From Corynebacterium amycolatum (GTDB lineage: Bacteria; Actinomycetota; Actinomycetes; Mycobacteriales; Mycobacteriaceae), in the NCBI RefSeq assembly GCF_016889425.1, contig NZ_CP069513.1, positions 1-64,000 on the forward strand: DNA of 64,000 nt. Reading direction: 5' to 3'. The first letter of the stretch is position 1; each line of letters starts with the position of its first letter. The position numbers and the translations under genes were made by a program. Shown here piece after piece: positions 36,567-45,412 of this stretch. Under the pieces are notes generated by a model. That model made no database searches, was not told the origin of the DNA, and saw nothing but the letters and a program-made list of their open reading frames with translations.

Positions 36567-36986
36567 GTGAATGAGGAATCTGTTGCTCCGAAGCTGCCAT
36601 CAGCAGGACGAGCGCAGGGTCTGACAGCTCTGGCCGTGGCCGGCGGCGCCGCTGTTGGCGCAGTAGGTCGCTTTCTGTTCGGAGCGGCGATCGATGCAAT
36701 CGTTGGCTCGGGAATTAGCGCAATCTCGACGACTGTCATCAACTTACTGGGCTGCCTTCTCTTCGGCCTGGTCAGCAGTATCGCGTTTGCTAATCCTCGG
36801 CTTTCCGCTTTCTGCGGTACTGGCTTTTGTGGCGGCTTCACCACTTTCTCCGCCTTTGTCATTCTCCTATTGGCACAGGCGGACACGTCAGTCGTGCTGA
36901 TTGTGAGCGTTGGGCTTATTCACCTGCTGTGTTGTCCCCTCGCCTACTGGTTGGGAACCAAGTGTGCGCGGGAGGTTGCGGAATGA
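36567..36986 (+). CDS. crcB: Fluoride channel subunit CrcB (first copy)
   Basis: CrcB (Fluc) proteins are dual-topology dimeric channels that let fluoride leave the cell. This 139-residue copy has four helices, the conserved Asn in TTVINLLGCLLFG (about residue 55) and the GFCGGFTTFSAF motif (about 88-99) that lines the pore and binds the central Na+. Its start is the GTG at 36567, fixed by the -10 box seven bases upstream. Its stop overlaps the start of the second copy (ATGA), so the two are translationally coupled. In actinobacteria such pairs are thought to form heterodimers. No fluoride riboswitch was recognised upstream. Confidence 0.92.
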   Translation: MNEESVAPKLPSAGRAQGLTALAVAGGAAVGAVGRFLFGAAIDAIVGSGISAISTTVINLLGCLLFGLVSSIAFANPRLSAFCGTGFCGGFTTFSAFVILLLAQADTSVVLIVSVGLIHLLCCPLAYWLGTKCAREVAE

Positions 36987-37408
36987 CCGGCGATCTCCTC
37001 AGTTCTTTTCCCTCGGCGCTCTCTGCCATTCTCGCTATCGCAGTTGGCGCCGCAGTAGGTGGAGCGCTGCGCTATACGCTGGCCGAACTTGCGGTGAAGT
37101 GGGCTGATTCCAAACTGCCCGGAACGTGGACCGCGAATATGATTGCCTGCTTCGTCGCCGGTGCCGCTGCTGTGGTGTGGTCGCGGGGAACGTCGACAAG
37201 CGACGGCATGACCCCTGCCCTGGCCTATGCGACGGTGATGATTGGCTTCGCTGGCGGCCTGTCGACGTGGTCCACACTCGCCGGAGAGATCACACGCCTT
37301 AAAAACCAACACTTTTGGAGGGCATGTGGGTACGTTGCTCTCACACTGATTGGCGGAATGATCTTTGTTTTCGCCGGAATGCGTTTACCCCCACTTGTGG
37401 CGAATTAG
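36983..37408 (+). CDS. crcB: Fluoride channel subunit CrcB (second copy)
   Basis: This 141-residue protein has four membrane helices and a more diverged set of CrcB motifs: GAAVGGALRYTLAEL (about residues 22-36), TWTANMIACFVAGAA with the conserved Asn near 54, and GFAGGLSTWSTLAGE near 93-107 in place of the usual GFCGGFTTFS. It starts at ATG 36983, overlapping the first copy's stop by four bases, with GGGAGG just upstream. The complementary divergence of the two copies is expected if each pore is formed from one copy of each. Confidence 0.92.
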   Translation: MTGDLLSSFPSALSAILAIAVGAAVGGALRYTLAELAVKWADSKLPGTWTANMIACFVAGAAAVVWSRGTSTSDGMTPALAYATVMIGFAGGLSTWSTLAGEITRLKNQHFWRACGYVALTLIGGMIFVFAGMRLPPLVAN

Positions 37409-37477
37409 TAGCGCAATAATCATTTTCTGAGAATTTAATGATTGGGTTTAGGCTTTCTACCAGTAAAGTTCCACAGC

Positions 37478-38905
37478 ATGGAAAGCTTCAGCGATTTTGT
37501 CTCAGCGGCGGATAGTTTTATTTGGAGTCCGTACCTCCTCATCCCCGCGCTGATCGGCACCGGAATCATCTTGACCATTCGCCTGGGCGCAATTCACCTG
37601 GTCAAACTCGGCTCGGCACTGCGCCTCGGACTCATCGACCGTAACGACGACGACGCCGAGGGAGATATCACCAACTACCAGGCGCTGGCGACGGCTCTCG
37701 CGGCAACTGTCGGTGTCGGCAACATTGTCGGTGTCGCTACCGCAATCGGCTTAGGTGGACCCGGTGCGCTGTTCTGGATGTGGGTAACCGGCCTGCTAGG
37801 TATGGCATCGAAGTACTCCGAGGCATTCCTGGGCGTGAAGTACCGCCAGACCGATGCAGCTGGCGAACAGTCCGGTGGTCCGCAGTACTACCTGCGCAAG
37901 GCCATCCCGAATGGTTTTGGTAAGACGCTGGGCATTCTCTTCGCCGTCTTCGCTGCGCTGGCGGCGTTTGGTATCGGCAACCTAACCCAGGGCAATGCCG
38001 TGGCCTCGAACCTGGAAAACAGCTTCGACATCGATCCGACGCTCTCCGGCATGATTATGTTCATCCTGGTAGGTGCAGCTCTGATGGGTGGCATTAAGTC
38101 GATTGGCCGCATCACCGCCAGCTTTGTGCCGATGATGATTGTGCTCTACATCGGTGCGGCCGTGTGGGTGCTCGTCGCCAATGTCTCGGCGCTGCCCGAA
38201 ACCTTCAAGCTCATCTTCACCGATGCTTTCACCGGCACCGCGGCCGTTGGTGGGTTCGCAGGATCCACGCTCATTCTCGCCCTGCAGATGGGTGTTGCCC
38301 GCGGTCTGTTCTCCAACGAGTCGGGCCTGGGTTCCGGTGCTATCGCCGCTGCCGCCGCATCGACGACTCACCCAGTTCGTCAGGGTTTGGTCTCCATGAC
38401 TCAGACCTTCATTGACACCATCATCGTCGTGTCCTTCACCGGCCTGGTTATCATCAGCACCGGTGTTTGGCAGGATGGCAACGTCGACACTGGCGCTCTG
38501 ACCGCTGAGGCATTCTCCCGCGGTCTGCCGGGCCACTGGGGTGGCACCATCGTCACGCTGTCGGTTGTCTTCTTCGCATTCTCCACCATGCTGGGCTGGT
38601 CCTACTACGGTGAGCGCGCCTTCGAGTCCCTGGTCGGTCGCCGCGGCACCGGCCTCTACCGTGCGGTCTTCACCTGCGTGGTCTTCGTCGGCGCGGTAAC
38701 TCAGCTGGAAACCGTCTGGTCCGTCGCCTCGGCCCTCAACGGCCTGATGGCGCTGCCGAACCTCATCGGTCTGATTGTCCTGTCCGGGCTCATCGCGCGT
38801 GAGACAAAGGCATACCTCGAATTTGACCCTCAACTTCGCGCAACGGCTGCGGAAATCGACAAGTGGCAGTCTCAGCAAGACTTCGAGGCTTTCAGTAAGA
38901 ACTAA
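37478..38905 (+). CDS. Sodium:alanine symporter (AGCS family)
   Basis: The 475-residue protein has about eleven membrane segments and the AGCS signature: ALAATVGVGNIVGVATAIGL (about residues 75-94) and GGPGALFWMWVTGLLGMASK followed by YSEAFLGVKYR. Other conserved regions are SGGPQYYL, GVARGLFSNESGLGSGAIAAA (about 280-300) and AFSTMLGWSYYGERAFE (about 367). These point to Na+-coupled uptake of alanine, possibly glycine. The ATG at 37478 has TAAAGT eight bases upstream, suggesting a leaderless transcript; an in-frame ATG twelve codons earlier lacks support. It converges with the PDZ-protease gene. Confidence 0.93.
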   Translation: MESFSDFVSAADSFIWSPYLLIPALIGTGIILTIRLGAIHLVKLGSALRLGLIDRNDDDAEGDITNYQALATALAATVGVGNIVGVATAIGLGGPGALFWMWVTGLLGMASKYSEAFLGVKYRQTDAAGEQSGGPQYYLRKAIPNGFGKTLGILFAVFAALAAFGIGNLTQGNAVASNLENSFDIDPTLSGMIMFILVGAALMGGIKSIGRITASFVPMMIVLYIGAAVWVLVANVSALPETFKLIFTDAFTGTAAVGGFAGSTLILALQMGVARGLFSNESGLGSGAIAAAAASTTHPVRQGLVSMTQTFIDTIIVVSFTGLVIISTGVWQDGNVDTGALTAEAFSRGLPGHWGGTIVTLSVVFFAFSTMLGWSYYGERAFESLVGRRGTGLYRAVFTCVVFVGAVTQLETVWSVASALNGLMALPNLIGLIVLSGLIARETKAYLEFDPQLRATAAEIDKWQSQQDFEAFSKN

Positions 38906-38942
38906 CTGAAACTACCTGCTGCCCGTAAGGGCTACGGCAAAA

Positions 38943-40016
38943 CTACGAGCAGGTCTGCGCGGTCTCCGGCTTTTCGATTGCCGCAAGCGCGTCGTCAAGC
39001 ACAGAGACCTTTACCAACTTCATATCGCCTCGGTCGGCAGTCACAGCTTCTGCGCAATTGCCTTCCGGCACGAAGAACATCTCGGCGCCCTCATCTCGGG
39101 CAGCCGAGATTTTGTGTGTAATGCCACCGATTTCGCCCACGTTGCCGGCAGCGTCAATAGTGCCAGTGCCAGCGAGGTGCTGCCCCTCGGTCAGATCGCC
39201 TGGACTCAGCTTGTCAATCACTCCAAGCGTCATCATGAGACCCGCCGACGGACCTCCAATGCCGCTGAGCTGGTACTCAACTTTGGTGTCGTCCGCGGAT
39301 TGCGCCCCCATCCCCACGCCGAGCAGCGCGGCATTCTTTTGATGCGGGTTTTCCGCCAGTGTCACAGAAATATCGACGGCTTTCTCGGGGGCAGAGTCCT
39401 CGCCCTTAGCAGCCTTCTGCTTATCGACGGTCGCAGGCTTGACCCTCAACGTGACAGTATCGCCCGGGTTGCGTCCGGCAATAATCGCCTTGACTTGCTC
39501 GGGCTTGCTTACTGCCACCCCATCCACTGCGAGAATCACATCGTCTTCATGCAGTCGCCCATCGACGGGACTATCCGGCACTGTGTAGGCGACGGTGACT
39601 TCCATCGGCAACCCGAGATGTGCCAGTGCAGCGGAGGTGGCGTTGGCCTCCGACTCGGTGAATGCAGCCTTGTTCTCCTCTTCCACCTCGTCCTGGCTCT
39701 GGCCCGGAGGGAAGACCGCCTCAATGGGGACGATATCGTTGTCACGATCAAACCACAGGCCAATGACCTGCGGCAATGTCAGGTTATGCCTGACTGCGAC
39801 GGTTGTCATATCCAGCGTGCCCTTAGAGCGTTCGGAGTCCGCAGCACTGCCGCTGACCGAGATAATGCTCTTTCCCTCGACATCGCTGAGGACGTCGAAG
39901 ACCGGGCCAGGCCCCTGCGCGGCATAGGGAACTGTCAGCGTTGGCAGCGAAAGCACAGTTGCCAACGCGGCGATGGGCACAGCGCCCGCAACAAGAGTTT
40001 GGGTACGACGATTCAC
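38943..40016 (-). CDS. YlbL-like membrane protein with PDZ and Lon-type protease domains
   Basis: The 357-residue protein has an N-terminal membrane anchor at about residues 7-30, an extracellular PDZ domain around 150-185 (RLHEDDVILAVDGVAVSKPE) and a C-terminal S16 Lon-like domain. The catalytic dyad is visible: Ser in GIGGPSAGLMMTLG (about residue 256) and Lys in GITHKISAARDEGAEMFFVP (about 305). This is the Rv3194c/YlbL family. The start is uncertain between GTG 40016 and GTG 40025; 40016 is chosen because TAGGGT (40024-40029, minus) ends seven bases upstream. It is divergent from the DUF2342 gene, as in mycobacteria. Confidence 0.9.
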   Translation of the reverse strand: MNRRTQTLVAGAVPIAALATVLSLPTLTVPYAAQGPGPVFDVLSDVEGKSIISVSGSAADSERSKGTLDMTTVAVRHNLTLPQVIGLWFDRDNDIVPIEAVFPPGQSQDEVEEENKAAFTESEANATSAALAHLGLPMEVTVAYTVPDSPVDGRLHEDDVILAVDGVAVSKPEQVKAIIAGRNPGDTVTLRVKPATVDKQKAAKGEDSAPEKAVDISVTLAENPHQKNAALLGVGMGAQSADDTKVEYQLSGIGGPSAGLMMTLGVIDKLSPGDLTEGQHLAGTGTIDAAGNVGEIGGITHKISAARDEGAEMFFVPEGNCAEAVTADRGDMKLVKVSVLDDALAAIEKPETAQTCS

Positions 40017-40155
40017 AAATAACACCCTACATTCTCGCTATCTGCCTACTGGACACCTGATGAATGTTGTTCGTGTCTGTTCGCTGGGCGCGAAGTTGCC
40101 AATAAAGTGGTGCTTTTAAGTACTCACGCGGGTCATTGCCCGGTACGGTGGGAGC

Positions 40156-41658
40156 ATGAGTTCTAACGGATTTGGCTTTGGTCCGAACGACAATGATGAC
40201 GATCGTGACGACGCTGGCAACAATGACTCCGGCCAGGGCGGTCAGGGCGGCCAGGGCGGTCCTTTCGGTTTCTTCGGGTTCCCCTTCGGTGGCATGGGCG
40301 GCGCCGGTGGCTTCGGTTTCGGCGGCCCCGGGCAGCCCGGCAGCGGCGCCTCTGGCAAAGGAGAACAGCCGAACTTGGGCGATATTCTCAACCAGTTCGG
40401 CGAGATGTTCTCCGGCATGGGGCAGCGATTCCAGGAGTCTAACTCTGGCCCTGTCAACTACGACGCGGCCGAGCGCGTTGCGCGGACCCGTCTTGGTAAC
40501 CCAGCTCCGGTGAAGGACTCGGCCCGCGAGGCGCTGGCTGATTCCTTGCGCCTGGCCGAACTGTGGCTAGATGACGTCACCTCCCTTCCCGCTGGTGTCA
40601 ACCGCGTAGAAGCGTGGAATAGCCTGCAGTGGTTGGAGAACACCAAGTCGACATGGACTCGCCTTGTCGATCCCGTCGCCAGCCGCATGAGTGATGCCTC
40701 CCTCGAGGGCGTTCCAGAAGAAGCTCGCGAGATGATGGGCCCGATGCTGGGCATCATGCGTCAGATGAACTCGATGAGTTTCGGTACTCAGCTAGGGAAT
40801 GCGCTGGCTGAATTGGCACAGACGAGCCTGACTGGTTCTGACCTCGGGCTGCCGCTACACACCACTGGTGCGGCGGTACTGCTGCCAACACATCTAGTTA
40901 CTCTCGCAGAGGAACTCGAGGTTCCAGCGCGCGATCTGTTTATCTACGCCACTGCCCGCGAAGCTGCACACCAACGTCTTTACGACCGCGTGCCATGGCT
41001 GGCTGAACGCATGATTTCCTCTGTCGAGGAGTACGCCGCTGGCATCGTCATCGACTACTCCGCGATCGAAGAGGCCGCCCGCGGTCTGGATATTGAGAAC
41101 ATGCAGGATCCGCAGCGTATGCAGGAGGCTATGAGTCAGCTGCAAAATATGGATCTGAGTCCGAAGATTCGTTCTCGTAACGAGAATGCTCGTACTCGTT
41201 TCCAGACGCTGCTAGCACTGGTCGAAGGGTGGGTGGACATGGTTGTCACCGATGCCCTCGGTGAGCGTCTACCGGGTGCCGCACAATTGGATGAAGCCTG
41301 GCGTCGTCGCCGCGCCACCGAAGGTGCTGAGCAGGCGCTGGAGAAGGCCACCGGCATTGACCTCGGCTCCCCCAAGGTGCGTGAGGCAACCAACTTGTGG
41401 CACCGCCTGACCACCGCTGTGGGCATCGAGCAACGTGACAAGGTCTGGGATCACCCGGACTTCCTGCCCGTAGCAGAAGATTTGGATGAACCCGCGGCCT
41501 TTATTGACTCGGTTCTTGGCGGTTCGGACAACGATGACTTCGACCCGATCGCAGAGCTTGAAGAGCAGCTGCGCAAAGAAGCCGAAAAACGCGCGGCTGA
41601 GGGCAAGGACAGTGACACCGACGAGGACAATTCTGGCGACACCGATGACGATAAGTAG
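40156..41658 (+). CDS. Zinc-dependent metalloprotease-like protein (DUF2342)
   Basis: The 500-residue protein has a Gly/Gln/Asn-rich, low-complexity N-terminus (about residues 5-75, dominated by GGQGG and GGxGGFGFG repeats), then a helical body. The family motif AREAAHQRLYDRVPWL lies at about residues 268-283, and SVEEYAAG and ALVEGWVDMVV (about 356-366) follow. This matches DUF2342, predicted zincin-like enzymes with a degenerate metal motif in place of HExxH. The C-terminus is strongly acidic. It lies divergent from the PDZ protease, the Rv3194c-Rv3195 arrangement. The enzymatic activity is predicted only. Confidence 0.87.
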   Translation: MSSNGFGFGPNDNDDDRDDAGNNDSGQGGQGGQGGPFGFFGFPFGGMGGAGGFGFGGPGQPGSGASGKGEQPNLGDILNQFGEMFSGMGQRFQESNSGPVNYDAAERVARTRLGNPAPVKDSAREALADSLRLAELWLDDVTSLPAGVNRVEAWNSLQWLENTKSTWTRLVDPVASRMSDASLEGVPEEAREMMGPMLGIMRQMNSMSFGTQLGNALAELAQTSLTGSDLGLPLHTTGAAVLLPTHLVTLAEELEVPARDLFIYATAREAAHQRLYDRVPWLAERMISSVEEYAAGIVIDYSAIEEAARGLDIENMQDPQRMQEAMSQLQNMDLSPKIRSRNENARTRFQTLLALVEGWVDMVVTDALGERLPGAAQLDEAWRRRRATEGAEQALEKATGIDLGSPKVREATNLWHRLTTAVGIEQRDKVWDHPDFLPVAEDLDEPAAFIDSVLGGSDNDDFDPIAELEEQLRKEAEKRAAEGKDSDTDEDNSGDTDDDK

Positions 41659-41662
41659 CTAG

Positions 41663-42193
41663 TTAGCTCTGGGTTCCCCAGCGCTGATACGCCTCTAAAT
41701 AGCCCCGTGCCCGTTCGTGGTACGGGGCTTTTGCCGCCCAATACCAGAACTCTTCGGTATGACCCCCGTCGACGAAAGTGTGCACCAGTTCGTGCACAAT
41801 GACATCGTCGAGGACGTACCCCGGGACGTCGGCAAGCCTGTGCGAAATGCGAATACGTCCCGGACTATCGACGCCGCCGGTGACCGATGCCCACCTGCGC
41901 GACATGTTCTTGACCCATTTGATTGACTCAAACCGCGGGCGATCTTCCAGCACCGTACGCGAGAGCAGCCGTGCGCGGCGCTCCAGCTCGGAATTATCCA
42001 GGTTGCTGCCAACTTTCTTCCGCACTCGCGCCACAATTTCATTGACCTGCTGTTTTTCCGCAGCGGCGCTGAGGTCGTCCGGAACCATGACAATGATTCG
42101 GTTTCCCTCCGCGCGGGCGGACACAGTACGGCGGCGGCGCTTCGAGCGCCGAACCTCAACATCCGGGCCGTACTCAGGTCGCTTGGTGCTCAT
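41663..42193 (-). CDS. SprT/YgjP-like zinc metallopeptidase
   Basis: The 176-residue protein has a basic N-terminus (RRSKRRRRTVSAR), then IVMVPDDLS and VRKKVG helical parts. The zinc motif HELVHTFVDGGHTEEFWYW lies at about residues 135-153, with two His and a Glu in HExxH and a third likely His downstream. The IKWVKNMSRRWASVT strand is typical of YgjP/WLM-type peptidases, annotated as M48 family in actinobacteria. It converges with the DUF2342 gene with four bases between the stops. Its substrate is unknown. Confidence 0.85.
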   Translation of the reverse strand: MSTKRPEYGPDVEVRRSKRRRRTVSARAEGNRIIVMVPDDLSAAAEKQQVNEIVARVRKKVGSNLDNSELERRARLLSRTVLEDRPRFESIKWVKNMSRRWASVTGGVDSPGRIRISHRLADVPGYVLDDVIVHELVHTFVDGGHTEEFWYWAAKAPYHERARGYLEAYQRWGTQS

Positions 42194-42261
42194 GCTTTTT
42201 AAGCGTATATGCTCTGCCCTGCGATTGCGTAAAAGCTGGCCCCGGGGTAAAAGATATTTTT

Positions 42262-43197
42262 ATGGGGGAATACAGGGATACGTCTCGGGGGCGGGATGGT
42301 ACGGCTGGCGTAATAGGTTCGGACGCACCCGCAGCACAAACGCTTGCCGCGCCTACCACGGACTACGCGCTGCGCCCGGAGATACCGATTATCATGCGCC
42401 CAGGCGCGCGGATTCAGTTCGGCGTGGAACCGGAGCGCAGCATGATTCTGCCGCTTTCCGACGGCACCCCGCCGGGGCCTGTCTTCTCGGCACTTCTTGC
42501 AGCTCATAGAGGTAGCACCTTAAGCGAGGCCTTTGCTGACAGTCACGACAAACTGTCACCGCAGTTCATTACAGCACTTATCTCCGACCTTCACCGAGCA
42601 GCACTGGTCCAAAAACCACCGACACGACGGAGGATTACGCTGATCGGTCGGGACAGTTTGCGCACTGGACTTTTAAAAGAGCTTCGTCGCACGGGTTGCG
42701 GTAGTTGGACGAAGGCAATGTCGCCCACTCGCAATGCGACGCTGAAAATATCTCAATCCACGCCGGAAGACATCGGGCTCGCGGTGGTCACGGGCATGGA
42801 AGTACCGAGCATGCCCTTGGTTCGCGCTCTGTTTCATCGTGGAATTGAGCATCTGCACACGCATTTCCGCGATGGAGCACTGATTCTTGGGCCGCTTGTT
42901 CAGCCAGGTCAAGGGCCCTGCTCGATGTGTTTCGAAGCTTATCGACGAGACCGCGACCCCGTCCGGGCACTGATTGCGCTGCAGCTTCGCACTTTTACGC
43001 CCGTGACCGCACCGGAATGGCTGAACACAGCGGTGCCGCTGTTGGTTGGGCAGCTGCGGCGACCGGACCTCTCAGATCTATGTGCGACAGAGGTGCGCAT
43101 AGATCTGGAAAGCCTCGATATCACCCGCACTACGGTTGCTCCCCACCCGCAGTGCCCAGTGTGTGGTCATGGCAACTCGCAGATGCAGTTCATGTAA
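42262..43197 (+). CDS. Orphan cyclodehydratase-like (TOMM E1-like) protein
   Basis: The 311-residue protein resembles the actinobacterial 'bacteriocin biosynthesis cyclodehydratase domain' proteins near uvrD2 (Rv3196-like). It has a beta-rich N-terminal part (IPIIMRPGARIQFGVEPERS, residues about 43-62), a central Rossmann-like region (RRITLIGRDSLRTGLLKEL near 123-141) and the typical GPLVQPGQGPCSMCFEAYRR (about 213-232) with a CxxC pair; a second CPVCGH lies at the C-terminus. The four Cys probably bind structural zinc. No precursor peptide, dehydrogenase or YcaO gene lies beside it, so a RiPP role is not supported. Confidence 0.72.
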   Translation: MGEYRDTSRGRDGTAGVIGSDAPAAQTLAAPTTDYALRPEIPIIMRPGARIQFGVEPERSMILPLSDGTPPGPVFSALLAAHRGSTLSEAFADSHDKLSPQFITALISDLHRAALVQKPPTRRRITLIGRDSLRTGLLKELRRTGCGSWTKAMSPTRNATLKISQSTPEDIGLAVVTGMEVPSMPLVRALFHRGIEHLHTHFRDGALILGPLVQPGQGPCSMCFEAYRRDRDPVRALIALQLRTFTPVTAPEWLNTAVPLLVGQLRRPDLSDLCATEVRIDLESLDITRTTVAPHPQCPVCGHGNSQMQFM

Positions 43198-43223
43198 TTC
43201 GAAGTTCCTTGAGCAGAATCTGA

Positions 43224-45356
43224 CTAGGAATTCACAAAAGAATTGACGATTCCCAAGATGCCTTCGCCGAAATGATTGAGCTTCGCTTCTCCAATTCCGG
43301 GAATCTGCAGAAGTTCCTCCGGCGTAGTCGGTTGCTGCTCACCGATGGCCAGAAGGGTCGCATCGGAGAAGATCACGAATGCGGGGACAGTCATTTCTCT
43401 CGACATTTCCAGGCGCCATGCACGCAATGCTTCCAGTAGCGCAGGATCCGCACTGACCGGGCACTCTTCACAGCGCCCTGAGATCCGCTCCGCATCGGTG
43501 TGCAATGGCTTAGTGCAGCCCTTGCACTGTTTGGACTGCTGACGCTTACCACGGGAACTAGAGCTCCTTGAGCTTCGCTGTGCCTCCGCCGAGTAGTCAG
43601 AGACATCAATGTCGAGTTCATCGAGGAATCGTGTGCGGCGACGTGACCTGCGGCCGCCTTCTGTCCGCGACAATGACCAAGATAGCTCCAGATGTTCACG
43701 GGCTCGAGTAATGCCGACATAGAACAGACGGCGCTCTTCTTCGATGGCTTCCGCTCCCTGTGCAGGAGATCGGTCGAATTTATTCAGCGAATGTTGGATA
43801 GGCAGCGAACCGTCGGTAAGCCCAACGAGGAACACCGCATCCCACTCCAGCCCCTTGGCTGCATGCAGGCTAGCCAACGTCACGCCATCCAGCGTCGGCG
43901 GATGCTTGGCCTGCTGCCGAGTGTGCAATTGGCCGAGGAGCGCCTGGATATTGACCTCGGTGTTGGCATGAACGATGTCCTTACACAGGTCGAATAGGGC
44001 GCGCAGTGACTGCCAACGTTCCCTGGCACCAGTGCCTTCCGGCTCTTGGTCAGTCATGCCAAGACCCGCGAAAACCTGCTTGACCAAATCCAACAGATTC
44101 GTGCCCTGCAATGTCGGAACAGTCCGTGAGGAACGGGAAACTCGCACAAGTGCTGCGATGGCATCGCGGATCTCGGGACGCTGGTAGAAACCGTCCCCGC
44201 CACGAACCTGGTAGGCGACTCCTACCTCGGACAAAGCCTGCTCAAAAACTGCGGACTGTGCGTTAATCCGGTACAAAACGGCAATCTCCGATGCCGGCGT
44301 ACCTGCGTCGATAAGTCGCTTGATGCTGCGCGCGGTCGCGCGAGCTTCCATTGGCTCATCGTCGTACTGATTGAAAGTCGGCTCCGGGCCGTCTTCACGC
44401 TGCCCAATCAGCTTCAGCCGCGAGCCGGCGATACGTCCCTGCGCACGGCCGATGACATTGTTGGCCAGCCCGACGACCTGTGGGGTCGATCGGTAGTCCC
44501 GCTGCAGGCGGACCACTGTGGCTTCCGGGTAGTCCCGAGAGAAGTTCATCAGGTATTGCGGAGTCGCGCCTGTGAAAGAGTAAATCGTCTGGTTGGCGTC
44601 CCCGACAACTGTCAGGTTGTCACGGTCTCCCAGCCAGGCGTTGAGAACTCGCTGCTGTAACGGGGTGACATCCTGGTACTCATCGACGACGAAGCACCGA
44701 TACTGGTTGCGGAATTCCTCCGCCACTGCACGGGAATTCTCCATCGCACCGGCGGTGTGAATGAGTAGGTCGTCGAAGTCGAGCAATAGCCCGTCCGGGG
44801 TGGTTTTTATGTCCTCGTAAGCGCGATAGCAATCGACAATTTTCTCCGCGGACAACGGCGCCGTGCGCCCATGCTCCCGCAGCGCGGCTTGGTACTGATC
44901 CGCACCGGCCAGAGTGGCCTTCGCCCACTCAATCTCGCCCATGACATCTCGGATTGTTTCCTTAGAGGTGTCCAGGCCCACTCGACGTACTGCTTGGGCG
45001 ACAACACGGAATTTCTTGTCATCCAACAGCTGCCAGGGCATATCACCGGCGACTTGGGGCCAGAAGTAGCGCAGCTGGCGAAGTGATGCCGAGTGGAAAG
45101 TGCGCGCCTGGACTCCAGGCGTTCCCATCTTTGCCAGGCGGTCGCGCATCTCCCCTGCGGCACGCGAGGTAAATGTCACCGCTAATACCTTTTGCGGCTG
45201 CACAAACCCCTGGTCAATGAGGTACTTGATGCGATGAGTAATTGTTCGGGTCTTACCTGTACCGGCTCCGGCAAGAATGCACACCGGCCCCATCGGAGCC
45301 GTGGCTGCCTCACGCTGATCTGGATCCAGCCCAGCTAGATATTCCGGCTCGTTCAC
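43224..45356 (-). CDS. uvrD2: ATP-dependent DNA helicase UvrD2
   Basis: This is a superfamily 1A 3'-5' helicase. Walker A is CILAGAGTGKTRTITHRI near residue 28, motif II is VDEYQDVTPLQQ near 222, motif III GDANQTIYSFTGA near 247, and motif V/VI include LHAAKGLEWDAVFLVGL and RRLFYVGITRARE. The C-terminus has the UvrD2 hallmarks: a tetracysteine module (CKGC then CEEC near residues 612-632) and an HRDC domain (TPEELLQIPGIGEAKLNHFG near 678). GTG 45356, five bases after AGAGG, is chosen; a TTG seven codons upstream is possible. It is not a full UvrD1 because of the HRDC tail. Confidence 0.94.
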   Translation of the reverse strand: MNEPEYLAGLDPDQREAATAPMGPVCILAGAGTGKTRTITHRIKYLIDQGFVQPQKVLAVTFTSRAAGEMRDRLAKMGTPGVQARTFHSASLRQLRYFWPQVAGDMPWQLLDDKKFRVVAQAVRRVGLDTSKETIRDVMGEIEWAKATLAGADQYQAALREHGRTAPLSAEKIVDCYRAYEDIKTTPDGLLLDFDDLLIHTAGAMENSRAVAEEFRNQYRCFVVDEYQDVTPLQQRVLNAWLGDRDNLTVVGDANQTIYSFTGATPQYLMNFSRDYPEATVVRLQRDYRSTPQVVGLANNVIGRAQGRIAGSRLKLIGQREDGPEPTFNQYDDEPMEARATARSIKRLIDAGTPASEIAVLYRINAQSAVFEQALSEVGVAYQVRGGDGFYQRPEIRDAIAALVRVSRSSRTVPTLQGTNLLDLVKQVFAGLGMTDQEPEGTGARERWQSLRALFDLCKDIVHANTEVNIQALLGQLHTRQQAKHPPTLDGVTLASLHAAKGLEWDAVFLVGLTDGSLPIQHSLNKFDRSPAQGAEAIEEERRLFYVGITRAREHLELSWSLSRTEGGRRSRRRTRFLDELDIDVSDYSAEAQRSSRSSSSRGKRQQSKQCKGCTKPLHTDAERISGRCEECPVSADPALLEALRAWRLEMSREMTVPAFVIFSDATLLAIGEQQPTTPEELLQIPGIGEAKLNHFGEGILGIVNSFVNS

Positions 45357-45412
45357 ATCCGCCTCTGAGTAAGTCAAAAGTTGTTAGACCCCATTTTTAA
45401 ACTTGTCGAGTG

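Noticed and set aside
42262..43197. A RiPP biosynthetic cluster around the cyclodehydratase-like gene
   Set aside because: Neighbours are a metallopeptidase of the YgjP type and uvrD2. No precursor, YcaO, dehydrogenase or transporter of a RiPP cluster is present.
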